Source: Pseudomonas sp.
Lineage (GTDB): Bacteria > Pseudomonadota > Gammaproteobacteria > Pseudomonadales > Pseudomonadaceae
DNA length: 64,000 nt
NCBI RefSeq assembly: GCF_017744435.1
Contig: NZ_JAGIBG010000002.1
Location: forward strand, 124,001-188,000
Direction of reading: 5' to 3'
The position numbers were made by a program, and so were the translations under genes. Below are positions 29,938-39,359 of the stretch, in pieces. The first letter of the stretch is position 1. Each line of letters opens with the position of its first letter. A model generated the notes under the pieces. The model worked only from the letters and a program-made list of their open reading frames with translations, was not told the DNA's origin and made no database searches.

Positions 29938-31392
29938 ATGATCCCGGTAATTCTTTCTGGTGGTAGCGGTTCCCGTCTGTGGCCTCTGTCGCGCAAGCAG
30001 TTCCCCAAGCAGTTCCTGGCGCTGACCGGTGAACACACGCTGTTCCAGCAGACCATCGAGCGCTTGCGCTTCGAGGGCATGGACACCCCGATCGTGGTCT
30101 GCAACAAAGACCACAAGTTCATCGTCCAGGAGCAGCTCGCGGCCCTGAAACTGGAAACCCAGGGCATCCTGATGGAGCCGTTCGGCCGCAATACCGCGCC
30201 GGCGGTGGCCATGGCGGCCATGAAACTGGTCAACGAAGGCCGCGACGAGCTGATGCTGGTGCTGCCTGCCGACCACGTGATCGATGACCAGAAGGCCCTG
30301 CAACGCGCCCTGGCCTTGGCCACCGTGGCCGCCGAACGTGGCGAGATGGTGCTGTTCGGTGTGCCGGCCACCAAGCCGGAAACCGGCTACGGCTATATCC
30401 GTTCCAGCCAGGACGCGCTGCTGCCCGAAGGCGTGGCCCGGGTCGCCCAGTTCGTCGAGAAGCCCGACGAGAAGCGCGCCGCCGAGTTCGTCGCCGCCGG
30501 TGGCTACTTCTGGAACAGCGGCATGTTCCTGTTCCGCGCCAGCCGCTTCCTCGAAGAACTGAAGAAGCACGACGCGGACATCTACGACACCTGCGTGCTG
30601 GCCCTGGAGCGCAGCGATGAGGACGGCGATGTGCTGAGTATCGACGAAGCCACCTTCGAATGCTGCCCGGACAACTCCATCGACTACGCGGTGATGGAAA
30701 AGACCCAGCGTGCCTGTGTGGTGCCGATGTCGGCCGGCTGGAGCGATGTGGGCTGCTGGTCGTCGCTGTGGGAAGTGCACGACAAGGACGCCGACGGCAA
30801 CGTCACCAAGGGCGACGTGGTGGTGCAGGACAGCCGCAACTGCATGATCCACGGCAACGGCAAGCTGGTGTCGGTGATCGGCCTGGAGAACATCGTCGTG
30901 GTCGAGACCAAGGACGCGATGATGATCGCCCACAAGGACAAGGTCCAGGGCGTCAAGCAGATGGTCAAGACCCTCGACGAGCAGGGCCGCAGCGAAACCC
31001 AGAACCACCTGGAAGTGTATCGCCCGTGGGGCTCGTACGACTCGGTGGACATGGGCGGCCGCTTCCAGGTCAAGCACATCACCGTCAAGCCGGGCGCCAG
31101 CCTGTCGCTGCAGATGCACCACCACCGCGCCGAGCACTGGATCGTGGTGTCCGGCACCGCCGAGGTGACCTGTGACGAGAACGTGTTCCTGCTCACCGAG
31201 AACCAGTCGACCTACATCCCGATTGCCTCGATCCACCGCCTGCGCAACCCGGGCAAGATCCCGCTGGAGATCATCGAGGTGCAGTCCGGCAGCTACCTGG
31301 GCGAGGACGACATCGAGCGCTTCGAGGATGTGTATGGGCGGACGTCCACACCGGTCGAGCGTGGGATTTCGGTGAAGACCATCGCGCAGTAA
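29938..31392 (+). CDS. algA: Mannose-6-phosphate isomerase / mannose-1-phosphate guanylyltransferase AlgA
   Basis: The 484-residue bifunctional enzyme has the pyrophosphorylase signature at its N-terminus (IPVILSGGSGSRLWPLSRKQ), the sugar-binding FVEKP, and a C-terminal type II phosphomannose isomerase cupin with QMHHHRAEHWIVVSGT. It supplies GDP-mannose to AlgD by its first and third reactions; AlgC, which does the step between, is encoded elsewhere. An ATG one codon earlier (29935) is possible; the P. aeruginosa protein starts MIPVIL. It is the last gene of the operon. Confidence 0.96.
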   Translation: MIPVILSGGSGSRLWPLSRKQFPKQFLALTGEHTLFQQTIERLRFEGMDTPIVVCNKDHKFIVQEQLAALKLETQGILMEPFGRNTAPAVAMAAMKLVNEGRDELMLVLPADHVIDDQKALQRALALATVAAERGEMVLFGVPATKPETGYGYIRSSQDALLPEGVARVAQFVEKPDEKRAAEFVAAGGYFWNSGMFLFRASRFLEELKKHDADIYDTCVLALERSDEDGDVLSIDEATFECCPDNSIDYAVMEKTQRACVVPMSAGWSDVGCWSSLWEVHDKDADGNVTKGDVVVQDSRNCMIHGNGKLVSVIGLENIVVVETKDAMMIAHKDKVQGVKQMVKTLDEQGRSETQNHLEVYRPWGSYDSVDMGGRFQVKHITVKPGASLSLQMHHHRAEHWIVVSGTAEVTCDENVFLLTENQSTYIPIASIHRLRNPGKIPLEIIEVQSGSYLGEDDIERFEDVYGRTSTPVERGISVKTIAQ

Positions 31393-31401
31393 GCAACACC
31401 C

Positions 31402-31431
31402 AAGGGGCCGCCAATGCGGCCCCTTCCTTTT
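31402..31431 (+). terminator. Rho-independent terminator of the alginate operon
   Basis: A 10-bp stem AAGGGGCCGC / GCGGCCCCTT with loop CAAT is followed by CCTTTTG. It starts 10 bases after the algA stop, a proper end for the 12-gene operon. Confidence 0.85.
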
Positions 31432-31492
31432 GAGGCCAGCCCGATTTGGCGCTACGATGGTCAGACCTGCGCAACCAAGGTCTGCCTGCCCC

Positions 31493-31957
31493 ATGATCAT
31501 CGGTGCCTTTCTCATCCTCACCTGGCTGGTGCTACTGTTGCGCTACCCGGCCAAGGCCTTGCCGATCACCCTCGCCGCTGTCTGTGGCCTCGGCCTCGTG
31601 GCAATGTTCGTGATCTGGCAGGACAGCCGCGAAGCCTCGCAACTGGCACGCCTGGAACTGCGCCTTACCTATTCTCCCGAACACTGCCCTGCCGACCGTG
31701 CGTTGCAAGTGCGCATGAAGAACGGCAACCAGGCGCCACTGACCGAACTGCGCTGGCGCGTGGCGGCGTATGCGCCGGGCGATACCGTGAACCTGGCAGA
31801 AAACACCTACAACGCTCCTCGCTATCGTGGGCCGGGTGAATTGCAGCCGGGCGCCGAGTGGAAAGATTGTTTGCCTCTGCCACCACTACGCTCGGGGTAC
31901 CGCCCACAGACATTGGAATTCCGTGCAGAGCATCTGCAAGGTACATTTGCCAACTGA
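31493..31957 (+). CDS. Small membrane protein of unknown function, two N-terminal membrane segments
   Basis: The 154-residue protein starts MIIGAFLILTWLVLLLRYPA, has membrane segments at about residues 2-16 and 22-42, then a periplasmic beta-rich domain with two cysteines (SPEHCPADRAL and EWKDCLPLPPL) that could form a disulfide. Similar Pseudomonas proteins carry the vague label multidrug transporter, which nothing here supports. The ATG at 31493 lacks a strong ribosome-binding site. It follows the algA terminator and probably is a separate unit. Confidence 0.7.
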   Translation: MIIGAFLILTWLVLLLRYPAKALPITLAAVCGLGLVAMFVIWQDSREASQLARLELRLTYSPEHCPADRALQVRMKNGNQAPLTELRWRVAAYAPGDTVNLAENTYNAPRYRGPGELQPGAEWKDCLPLPPLRSGYRPQTLEFRAEHLQGTFAN

Positions 31958-31970
31958 TCCAGCGCCTGTT

Positions 31971-32068
31971 CCGGCCCTTTCGCGGGCACGCCCGCTCCCA
32001 CAGTTACAGCGTTGCCCTCAGGCTCGGCGCGGTCCCTGTGGGAGCGGGCGAGCCCGCGAAGAGGCCGG
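31971..32068. repeat. REP doublet (REPIN)
   Basis: Facing units with inner stems GGGCACGCCC and GGGCGAGCCC; the right unit ends CCCGCGAAGAGGCCGG. The right inner stem carries a mismatch. It lies between the small membrane protein gene and the SDR gene at 32108. Confidence 0.85.
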
Positions 32069-32107
32069 CACAGGTTCATACAAATCCACCTGCTAACAGG
32101 CCTCACA

Positions 32108-32932
32108 ATGCCCACCGTCCTGATCACCGGTTGCTCCAGCGGCATCGGCCGCGCCCTGGCCGACGCCTTCCGCGATGCCGGCCATGAAGTCTGGGCCACG
32201 GCCCGCAAGCCCGAAGATGTCGAGCAACTGTCCGCCGCCGGCTTCACCGCGCGGCAACTGGACGTCAACGACGGCGAAGCGCTGAAGCGCCTGGCCGATG
32301 AGCTGGAAGCACAATGCGGCCGCCTCGACATCCTGATCAACAACGCCGGTTACGGCGCCATGGGCCCGTTGCTCGATGGCGGCGTCGAGGCGCTGCGCCA
32401 GCAGTTCGAGACCAACGTCTTCGCCGTGGTCGGGGTTACCCGCGCATTGTTCCCTCTGCTGCGCCGTGCGCGCGGGTTGGTGGTGAACATCGGCAGTGTC
32501 TCGGGCGTACTGGTCACGCCGTTCGCCGGGGCCTACTGCGCGTCCAAGGCCGCCGTGCATGCCTTGAGCGATGCCCTGCGCCTGGAGCTGGCGCCGTTCG
32601 GTATCCAGGTGATGGAAGTGCAGCCCGGGGCAATTGCCTCGCAGTTCGCCAGCAATGCCCAGCGCCAGGCCGATCAGGTGTTGGCGGCGGACTCGGCGTG
32701 GTGGCCGCTGCGCGAGCATGTACAGGCGCGGGCACGGGCGTCACAGGACAAGCCGACGTCGGCAGCGGTGTTTGCCCAAGGGGTGTTGGCGGCAGTGGGC
32801 AAGTCGCCGGTGCCGGCGGTGGTGCGGTTGGGCAATGGCAGCACGGCGTTGCCATTGATGGCCCGGTTGCTGCCTACGCGGTTGCTGGATTGGGCGCTGC
32901 GCAAGCGCTTCGGGCTCCTGCGCCCACTCTGA
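32108..32932 (+). CDS. SDR-family NAD(P)-dependent oxidoreductase
   Basis: The 274-residue classical short-chain dehydrogenase starts MPTVLITGCSSGIGRALADAF with the TGxxxGIG cofactor motif, has NNAGYGAMGPL, the serine in VNIGSVSGVL and the catalytic YCASKAA (YxxxK). An Arg in ATARKPEDV after the second strand suggests NADP(H). The substrate is unknown. No neighbour on the same strand is close enough for a shared operon. Confidence 0.9.
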   Translation: MPTVLITGCSSGIGRALADAFRDAGHEVWATARKPEDVEQLSAAGFTARQLDVNDGEALKRLADELEAQCGRLDILINNAGYGAMGPLLDGGVEALRQQFETNVFAVVGVTRALFPLLRRARGLVVNIGSVSGVLVTPFAGAYCASKAAVHALSDALRLELAPFGIQVMEVQPGAIASQFASNAQRQADQVLAADSAWWPLREHVQARARASQDKPTSAAVFAQGVLAAVGKSPVPAVVRLGNGSTALPLMARLLPTRLLDWALRKRFGLLRPL

Positions 32933-32950
32933 TTGATGGGTTGCCAACGC

Positions 32951-33044
32951 CGGCCTCTTCGCGGGTAAACCCGCTCCCACAGGGATAGCATTACTCCGAA
33001 GTTAGCTCTGTTCTTGTGGGAGCGGGTTTACCCGCGAAGAGGCC
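32951..33044. repeat. REP doublet (REPIN) between two convergent SDR genes
   Basis: Facing units GGCCTCTTCGCGGGTAAACC and TTGTGGGAGCGGG...CGAAGAGGCC, with inner stems GGGTAAACCC and GGGTTTACCC. It lies between convergent genes ending at 32932 and 33063 and may serve as a shared terminator. Confidence 0.85.
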
Positions 33045-33062
33045 AGCCCAGGCAACGACAAA

Positions 33063-33857
33063 TCAGGCGATGGACCGCAGCACCCCGCCATCCACCCGCA
33101 AGGCAGCCCCGGTAGTTGCACTGGCCTGCATGGAGGCCAGATAAACCACCATGTTGGCCACTTCCTCGACCGTCGCCAGCCGCTTGATCAGGGAAGTCGG
33201 CCGGTGCTCGGCGAGGAAGTTGGCCTCCAGCTCATCGCTGGAAACCCCCTGCTCCTGCGCCAGCTTGGCAAAGAAGTCGCCCACCCCTTCCGAGCGGGTC
33301 GGCCCCGGCAGCACCGCGTTCACGGTCACCCCGGTACCGGCCAAGGTCTCGGCCAAGCCACGGGAAACCGCCAGCAGCGCCGTCTTGGTCATGCCGTAAT
33401 GAATCATCTCGGTCGGGATCTGCAACGCCGACTCGCTGGACAGGAAGATCACCCGCCCCCACTTGCGCTCGGCCATGCCCTGGGCGTAATGGCGCGACAG
33501 GCGCACGGCGCTGAGCACATTGACGTCGAAGAAGCGCTGCCAGTCGGCATCGTCGATCTCGAAGAACGGCTTGGGCTCGAAGATGCCGAGGTTGTTGACC
33601 AGGATATCGGTGTGCGGCACCTGGTCGAACAGCTGCTGCGCGCCCTCTGTCGTGCTCAGGTCAGCAGCGATACCGATGATGCGCGCTTGCGGCAGACGCT
33701 CACGCACGGCCTTGAGCGCTTCGTCGACACGGGCCTGGGTGCGGCCGTTGAGTACCACTTCGGCGCCCGCCTCGGCCAGGCCGATGGCGATGGCCAGGCC
33801 AATGCCGGCGGTGGAACCGCTGACGATGGCACGCTTGCCGTTCAAGGAAATTTGCAT
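33063..33857 (-). CDS. SDR-family oxidoreductase, last gene of efflux operon
   Basis: The 264-residue short-chain dehydrogenase starts MQISLNGKRAIVSGSTAGIG (TGxxxGIG variant SGSTAGIG), then VNNLGIFEPKPFFEID, FLSSESALQIP and the catalytic YGMTKTALL. The start lies 14 bases downstream of the outer-membrane channel gene, so it appears to be the fourth gene of the MFS-HlyD-OMF operon. That suggests it may detoxify or modify the pumped compound, but the substrate is unknown. Confidence 0.88.
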   Translation of the reverse strand: MQISLNGKRAIVSGSTAGIGLAIAIGLAEAGAEVVLNGRTQARVDEALKAVRERLPQARIIGIAADLSTTEGAQQLFDQVPHTDILVNNLGIFEPKPFFEIDDADWQRFFDVNVLSAVRLSRHYAQGMAERKWGRVIFLSSESALQIPTEMIHYGMTKTALLAVSRGLAETLAGTGVTVNAVLPGPTRSEGVGDFFAKLAQEQGVSSDELEANFLAEHRPTSLIKRLATVEEVANMVVYLASMQASATTGAALRVDGGVLRSIA

Positions 33858-33870
33858 CTGTGCTCCCTCT

Positions 33871-35325
33871 CTAGCTGTGAGAATGCTGCGGCTGCTCATC
33901 GAATGCCTGCCAGCCACCGCCCAGGGCCTTGTACAGCCCCACCAGCGCCTGCGACACCGCGGCAGAACTGTCGATCCACTGCTCTTCGCTGGCCAGCAAG
34001 GCACCCTGCACGGTCAGCACGTTGAGAAAGTCCACCGCCCCTTCCACATACTGGCGCTGGGCGGTTTCCAGGGCGATGCGGTTCTGTCGCACCGCTTCGG
34101 CCAGGTGGTCGCGACGCAACTGGCTGGCGTTGTAAAGGCGTAGCACATCGTCGATTTCGTGCCAGGCGCCGAGCACTACCTTGCGGTAGTTCAACGCGGC
34201 CTCCTGCTGCTGCGCCTCGCGCAGTTCCAGGGTGCCCTTGAGCCGGCCCCCCTCGAAGATCGGCAGCGACAGCTGCGGGCCGAAGGCGAATCGGCGCGAA
34301 TCCCAACCGCCGAAATCGGCCAGTTGCATGGCTTGGAAGCCGACGTTGCCGGACAGACGGATACTTGGATAGAAGTCGGCCTTGGCCACACCAATGCTCG
34401 CAGTGGCGGCATGCAAGCGCGCCTCGGCCTGGCGAATGTCCGGGCGCCGCTCGGCCAGCTCGGACGGCAAGCCGATGGCGAACGTCTGCTGCGGTGCCGG
34501 CAGCTCACCGCCCTGAAGCAACTCGGCCTGCAGGCTGCGTGGCGGTTCGGCGGCAAGCAGGCTGAGGGCATTGATCAGGTCGTCGCGCCGGGCTTCGAGA
34601 CTTGGCAAGCGCGCCTCGATGGATGCCACCTGAGCGCTGGCCTGGGCCACGTCGAGACGGGTGGCGACACCTTCGGCCTGACGATCCTGGGAAAGCTTCA
34701 GGCTATGTTCGGCGACCTTGAGGTTGTCGCGGGTCACGTCCAGGGTGTGCTGCACGGCACGCAGCTGGATGTAGTTGCCGGCCGTTTCCGAGAGCAGCGC
34801 CAGCAGCACGCCACGGCGGTCGTTCTCGGCCACTTCCACGGTGGCATCGGCCGCTTCCACCTGGCGCCGCACGCGGCCCCAGAGGTCCAGCTCCCAACCG
34901 GCGACCAGGTCGCCCTGCCAGAGGTTGAAGGCTGATTTGCCGGCATTGCCGGATGGGTCGCTCAGTCCTTCGGCGCTGTTGCGGGCACGGCTGTAACCGA
35001 TATTGGCATCCACCGATGGCGTTTCATCGGCCGCCACCGTGCTACGCAGTGCGCGGCTTTGCAGCAGTCGGGCGCTGGCCATCTGCAGGTCGAGGTTGTT
35101 GTCGGCAACTCGCTGGATCAGCGCGCTCAGGCGGGCATCATGGAAAGTTTCCCACCAGCGCAGTTCCAGCGGTTCGGCTTGTGGCTGGCTGGCAGCGGCC
35201 TCGCCTTGCAGTGCCGCCCATTGCTGTGGCGCCTGGCTGTCCGGGCGCTGGAAATCCGGCCCGAGCGTGCAGCCGGCCATCAGCACGGCCAGCAACAGCG
35301 GGCTCAAGCGTACGGCAGGTTTCAT
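33871..35325 (-). CDS. NodT-family outer-membrane efflux channel lipoprotein
   Basis: The 484-residue TolC-like channel has a lipobox (LLLAVLMAGCTLGPDFQRP, Cys near residue 19) and two OEP repeats of coiled coil, with family segments such as LDLQMASARLLQSRALRS and GLPSELAERRPDIRQAEARL. It overlaps the HlyD gene by four bases. Together with the MFS and HlyD proteins it should make a complete EmrAB-TolC-like pump across both membranes. Confidence 0.92.
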   Translation of the reverse strand: MKPAVRLSPLLLAVLMAGCTLGPDFQRPDSQAPQQWAALQGEAAASQPQAEPLELRWWETFHDARLSALIQRVADNNLDLQMASARLLQSRALRSTVAADETPSVDANIGYSRARNSAEGLSDPSGNAGKSAFNLWQGDLVAGWELDLWGRVRRQVEAADATVEVAENDRRGVLLALLSETAGNYIQLRAVQHTLDVTRDNLKVAEHSLKLSQDRQAEGVATRLDVAQASAQVASIEARLPSLEARRDDLINALSLLAAEPPRSLQAELLQGGELPAPQQTFAIGLPSELAERRPDIRQAEARLHAATASIGVAKADFYPSIRLSGNVGFQAMQLADFGGWDSRRFAFGPQLSLPIFEGGRLKGTLELREAQQQEAALNYRKVVLGAWHEIDDVLRLYNASQLRRDHLAEAVRQNRIALETAQRQYVEGAVDFLNVLTVQGALLASEEQWIDSSAAVSQALVGLYKALGGGWQAFDEQPQHSHS

Positions 35326-36383
35326 CGGGCGCTCACCTCTTTGCCGGCCAGCTGGTCGCCGTGGGTGTCGATGGTTGCTTCCACCGACATGCCCACACGC
35401 AGGCGCTCGAGCAGCGGCTGGCCGTCATCGAAGACGATCTTCACCGGAATTCGTTGCACCACCTTGGTGAAGTTGCCGGTGGCGTTGTCCGGCTTCACCG
35501 CAGCGAAGGTCACGCCGGTGGCCGGGGCGATGCTCTCGACATGGCCCTTGAGGGTTTCACCGGAGAAGGTGTCGACGCTGATGCTGACCGGTTGGCCGGG
35601 CTGCACATGGGTCAGCTGGGTTTCCTGGAAGTTGCCGACCACGTAGGCATGCTGCAGCGGCACCACCGACAGCAGGCGCGCGCCCGGGTTGACGAAGGCG
35701 CCGACGCGCAGCGCCCGCTCGCCGACCATACCGTCGACCGGCGCGGTGATGCGGGTGTAGGACAGGTCCAGCTGGGCCTTTTCCAGGCCGGCTTCGGCAC
35801 GCTTCAACTGGCCATCGGCACTGGCCACCTGGGCCGTCAGGATGTCCACCTGCTTGCGTGTCGCCACCAGCGCCGCCTGGGCATTGGCCAGCCGTGCGCG
35901 GGCCTGGTCGACCCGGCTGCGCGCCTGCTGGGCGTTCTGCACGGTACCGGCGCCCTGCTCGGCCAGGCGGCTGTAGCGGTTGACCTCATGGTCGGCAAAC
36001 GCCGCCTCCGCCTGGGCCGCCGTCACCGCCGCCTGGGCCTGGGCAATCAGTGCGGCCTGGCGCTCCAGCGTGGCGCGGGCATCGGCGCTCTGCGCCTTGG
36101 CCACCAGCAGTTGTGCCTGGGCGGCATCCAGCGCCGCCTGGTAATCGCGGGCATCGATGGTTGCCAGCAACTGGCCGGCCTGCACCTGCTGGTTGTCTTC
36201 GACCAGCACTTCCTTGATGAAGCCGGCGACCTTGGGTGCGACCACGGTGTAGTCGGCGATCACGTAGGCATCGTTGGTACGCTGCCGGTGGTCGCTGCCG
36301 AACAGCCAGGGGCCGACGATACCGGCCAGCACGGCCACGGCGAGCACCGAGCCGATGAGAAGGGTCTTGCGGTGGTTGGTCAT
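35322..36383 (-). CDS. HlyD/EmrA-family membrane fusion protein
   Basis: The 353-residue adaptor starts MTNHRKTLLIGSVLAVAVLAG with a single anchor (about residues 8-30), then the lipoyl half-motif VLVEDNQQVQAGQLLATIDA, a long Ala/Gln-rich coiled-coil hairpin (residues about 80-200), and the second lipoyl half with YTRITAPVDGMVGERALRVG. It bridges the MFS pump and the outer-membrane channel. It follows the MFS gene by 27 bases. Confidence 0.92.
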   Translation of the reverse strand: MTNHRKTLLIGSVLAVAVLAGIVGPWLFGSDHRQRTNDAYVIADYTVVAPKVAGFIKEVLVEDNQQVQAGQLLATIDARDYQAALDAAQAQLLVAKAQSADARATLERQAALIAQAQAAVTAAQAEAAFADHEVNRYSRLAEQGAGTVQNAQQARSRVDQARARLANAQAALVATRKQVDILTAQVASADGQLKRAEAGLEKAQLDLSYTRITAPVDGMVGERALRVGAFVNPGARLLSVVPLQHAYVVGNFQETQLTHVQPGQPVSISVDTFSGETLKGHVESIAPATGVTFAAVKPDNATGNFTKVVQRIPVKIVFDDGQPLLERLRVGMSVEATIDTHGDQLAGKEVSAR

Positions 36384-36410
36384 GTTCAGTGTCTCGAGTT
36401 CATCCAGGGT

Positions 36411-37952
36411 TCAGGCCACCGCGCGCGGCGGATAGACCCGGGTAGGCACGAAAGGAATCAGGCAGATCAACGCCACGGCGATACAGGCCATGACCAGGTA
36501 CAGGTCGGCCGAAGTCAGCACCAGCGCCTGGTCATGGAGACGCTTGGCAAGGCCCGCGGCGTTGTCGTCGATCAGCGGGGCATTGCCCAGGCTGTCCACC
36601 AGGTGGTTGGAATGAAAGTGCCGGCGCAGGGTGCCCAAGGCATCCAGCAGGCCACCGGCAATCACAGCGGCCAGGCCTTTGACGGTGTTGAACCAGCTGG
36701 AGGCGAACGGGCCTTCCTGCGGGCTCATGCCATTGGTGGAGAGCATCAGCAGCGGCAGCACGGCCATTGGCTGGCCGAAGACCTGCAGCAGGTAGAACGG
36801 GTAGAAATCGCCACGGATCCACTCGCTGGTCAGCAAGCTGCTCCCCACGCACGACACCGCCAGCATGGCCAAGCCGATGGCCAGCACCCAGCGGCAGTCC
36901 ACCGCACGGATGTTGCACAGCGCTGCGGTCAGTGGCAGGGCGATCAGCTGCGGCATGGCCACCAGCATCATCAGCGGGCTGGTCTGCGCCGGGCGGTAAC
37001 CCTGGATCTGCGCCAGGTACGCCGATGGAATGCTGCCCACGCCGGACAACACGATCAGCACGCCAGCCAGGGTCACCAGGGCGAAGCTGAGGTTGCGCCG
37101 CTGCAGCATGCGCAGCTGGAAGAATGGCAGCGGCTCGGACCATTCGTTGTACATGAACAGCACCAGCAGCAGCACGCCACCGCCCAGCAACCAGCAGATC
37201 AGCGGCGAATCGAACCAGCCCCAACGGTCCCCCAGTGACAGGCCGAGGACGATGCCACTGATGGCCGGCAGGCCAAGCAACACGCCGCGCCAGTCGAACT
37301 GCTTGAAGCGCTCCAGGCGCAGCGGGTCCTGCGGCAGGCCCCAGCCGACGCAGAACATGGCCAGTGCCGAGGGCAGGATGATCTGCCAGAACGCCCACTG
37401 CCAGCCGACGTATTCAGTCCACAGGCCAGCCAGCGGCGTGCCGAGGTTGGGCCCGAAGGTGGCGGTCAGGGCGTAGCAGGCCAGGCCATAGACCTTGATG
37501 CCAGGGGGCAGGAAGCGCAGCGCCACGCTCATCAGCATCGGCGGCAAGGCGCCCGAGGCGAAGCCCTGGAGCACGCGCAGCAGCATCAGGCTGTGCAGGT
37601 TGGGAGCGAACGGTTGCAGCAGCCCGAGCACGGCAAACAGGCCGACCGCGCTCATGGTGAAGCGGCGCAGGGAAAAGGTGGTGGCCAGCCATGGGGCAAA
37701 GGCCATGGCCGACACCGACGCGGCGCTGTAAACGGCCAGCAGCCAGGCGCCCTCGTCGGCACCGATGCCCATGGCGCCGCGGATGTCGGCGAGGGAAATC
37801 TTGGTGACCGACTCGTTGAGGCCGGCACACAGCACGGCCAGCAATACGCCGAACAGCCCGACCACCACCCGCAGGCCGAACGCCGTCTGCGCAGGCGCGG
37901 CCGGCGCGGGGGCGGCGGCTATCGCGGCAGAAGGGGCGGACAGGGAACTCAT
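36411..37952 (-). CDS. DHA2/EmrB-family MFS drug efflux transporter
   Basis: The 513-residue protein has about 14 membrane segments and the EmrB-like features ADIRGAMGIGADEGAWLLAVYS and FGPNLGTPLAGLWTEYVGWQ (motif C region). It is the proton-driven inner-membrane pump of the tripartite set and the first gene of its operon. Its N-terminus (APSAAIAAAPAPAAPAQTAF) is a low-complexity linker. Substrates cannot be predicted. Confidence 0.92.
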   Translation of the reverse strand: MSSLSAPSAAIAAAPAPAAPAQTAFGLRVVVGLFGVLLAVLCAGLNESVTKISLADIRGAMGIGADEGAWLLAVYSAASVSAMAFAPWLATTFSLRRFTMSAVGLFAVLGLLQPFAPNLHSLMLLRVLQGFASGALPPMLMSVALRFLPPGIKVYGLACYALTATFGPNLGTPLAGLWTEYVGWQWAFWQIILPSALAMFCVGWGLPQDPLRLERFKQFDWRGVLLGLPAISGIVLGLSLGDRWGWFDSPLICWLLGGGVLLLVLFMYNEWSEPLPFFQLRMLQRRNLSFALVTLAGVLIVLSGVGSIPSAYLAQIQGYRPAQTSPLMMLVAMPQLIALPLTAALCNIRAVDCRWVLAIGLAMLAVSCVGSSLLTSEWIRGDFYPFYLLQVFGQPMAVLPLLMLSTNGMSPQEGPFASSWFNTVKGLAAVIAGGLLDALGTLRRHFHSNHLVDSLGNAPLIDDNAAGLAKRLHDQALVLTSADLYLVMACIAVALICLIPFVPTRVYPPRAVA

Positions 37953-38080
37953 GGGCAGACATCTCCAGCAACAAATTTGCGACTGGAGCCAGTCTAAGAA
38001 GGTCGAATGCTGACGAAAACTGACTTCTCGGCAGGTTTATGTTGCGCCAGGCGCAATCCGCTCCTGAACCGAGTCGCCTG

Positions 38081-38166
38081 CTTCGCGGGCGCGCCCGCTC
38101 CCACAGCGATATTCACAGTCCTTGAGGGTTGCGGTGTACCTGTGGGAGCGGGCATGCCCGCGAAGA
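38081..38166. repeat. REP doublet (REPIN) downstream of LysR gene
   Basis: Facing units CTTCGCGGGCGCGCCCGCTC and CCTGTGGGAGCGGGCATGCC, inner stems GGGCGCGCCC and GGGCATGCCC. It sits just after the stop of the LysR gene (38180, reverse strand). Confidence 0.85.
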
Positions 38167-38179
38167 ATCCAACCTGGTC

Positions 38180-39088
38180 TCACGGGTCGACGCTGCAGCA
38201 GGCCTTCAAGGTCTGCCGCAGCCAGCGATGCGCCGGGTCGTTGTGAAAGCGCGGGTGCCACGCCTGCAGCACGGTCACCCGCTCCAGCGGCACCGGGATC
38301 TCGAACGAACGCAACGGCAGCCCGAGCTTGTGCACGCTGTTGAGGATATTGGCCGGCATGGGCAGGATCAGGTCCGAATCCGGTAGCGAGAACAGTGCCG
38401 AATGGAAACTCGGGGTAATCAGCGCCACCCGCCGCTGGACCTTGAAGTTGGCCAGTTCGACATCGATTGGCCCGTTGGCCCGGCCACGGCGGGACACGCT
38501 GATCTGTGGATAACTGGCGAAGCTGGTAGGCGTGATCGGTTGGTCGAAGATCGGATGGTCGCGTCGGGCCAGGCCTACATAGTAAGTCTGGAACAGGCTC
38601 TGCACCTTGATCTCCGGGCCCAGGTCCACGGTCGAGCTGATGATCAGGTCGGTGCGCCCATCGCGCAGCACACTGTCGTCATCGCCACCGGGGCTTTCCG
38701 GCACGAAACGCAGCACCGTGCGTGGCGCCTGCTCATGCATGCGCCGCAACAGCTGGGCGCCATACAAGGCGATGAACAGGTCATTGGTGCGAATGTTGAA
38801 AGCGCGATCGAGCCTCGGCAGGTCGACTTCATCGGCACTGCGAAACACCTCGCCGGCCTGCTCCACCAGCGCCGCCACCTGCTCGCGCAGGGCCAGTGCC
38901 CGCGGGGTCGGCACCAGGCCACGGCCGGCACGCACCAGGATCGGGTCGCCCAGGGCATCGCGGATACGCCCCAACGTGCGGCTCATCGCCGCCGGGCTCA
39001 GGTTCATGCGCTGCGCGGCGCCGACCACGCTGCCTTCATCGAGCAGGGCATCGAGGGCGACGAGCAGGTTCATGTCCGGGAGTTGCAT
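38180..39088 (-). CDS. LysR-family transcriptional regulator
   Basis: The 302-residue regulator has the LysR HTH at residues 6-65 (NLLVALDALLDEGSVVGAAQ, RMNLSPAAMSRTLGRIRDAL) and a C-terminal type 2 periplasmic-binding-like effector domain (FNIRTNDLFIALYGAQLLRR). The VGAAQRMNLSPAAMSRTLG pattern places it in the NodD/NahR-like subgroup. It is transcribed towards the efflux operon promoter but is separated from it by a REP doublet, and no divergent target is directly adjacent, so its regulon is uncertain. Confidence 0.88.
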   Translation of the reverse strand: MQLPDMNLLVALDALLDEGSVVGAAQRMNLSPAAMSRTLGRIRDALGDPILVRAGRGLVPTPRALALREQVAALVEQAGEVFRSADEVDLPRLDRAFNIRTNDLFIALYGAQLLRRMHEQAPRTVLRFVPESPGGDDDSVLRDGRTDLIISSTVDLGPEIKVQSLFQTYYVGLARRDHPIFDQPITPTSFASYPQISVSRRGRANGPIDVELANFKVQRRVALITPSFHSALFSLPDSDLILPMPANILNSVHKLGLPLRSFEIPVPLERVTVLQAWHPRFHNDPAHRWLRQTLKACCSVDP

Positions 39089-39220
39089 GGCCGTTTTCCG
39101 TTACAGCTGTGGGGAAAGGCGATGGTAGCAGGTTGCTGGATTGCACCAGACGCAATGCGCTCGTGCGTGGTGGGGCATTTATTCACTGGCCGTGTTCGGC
39201 CATAAATGAGGTATTGGCAG

Positions 39221-39320
39221 GCCCGGCCCTTTCGCGGGGAAACCCGCTCCCACAGGTTCACCACTGGATTCAAATCCTGTGCAGTCCCTGTGGGAGCGGG
39301 TTTACCCGCGAAGAGGCCGG
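39221..39320. repeat. REP doublet (REPIN) upstream of universal stress gene
   Basis: Facing units with inner stems GGGGAAACCC and GGGTTTACCC, and outer arms GCCCGGCCCTTTCGCG and CGCGAAGAGGCCGG. It lies between the divergent LysR gene and the stress protein gene, so at least one promoter must avoid or overlap it. Confidence 0.85.
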
Positions 39321-39359
39321 ACCTGCTGAACATCTTGCCAGCTCCAAGAAGGATCCCGC

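Noticed and set aside
37963..37988. CTCCAG-N14-CTGGAG repeat upstream of the MFS gene as an operator
   Set aside because: Only six-base arms; too short to support without comparative data.
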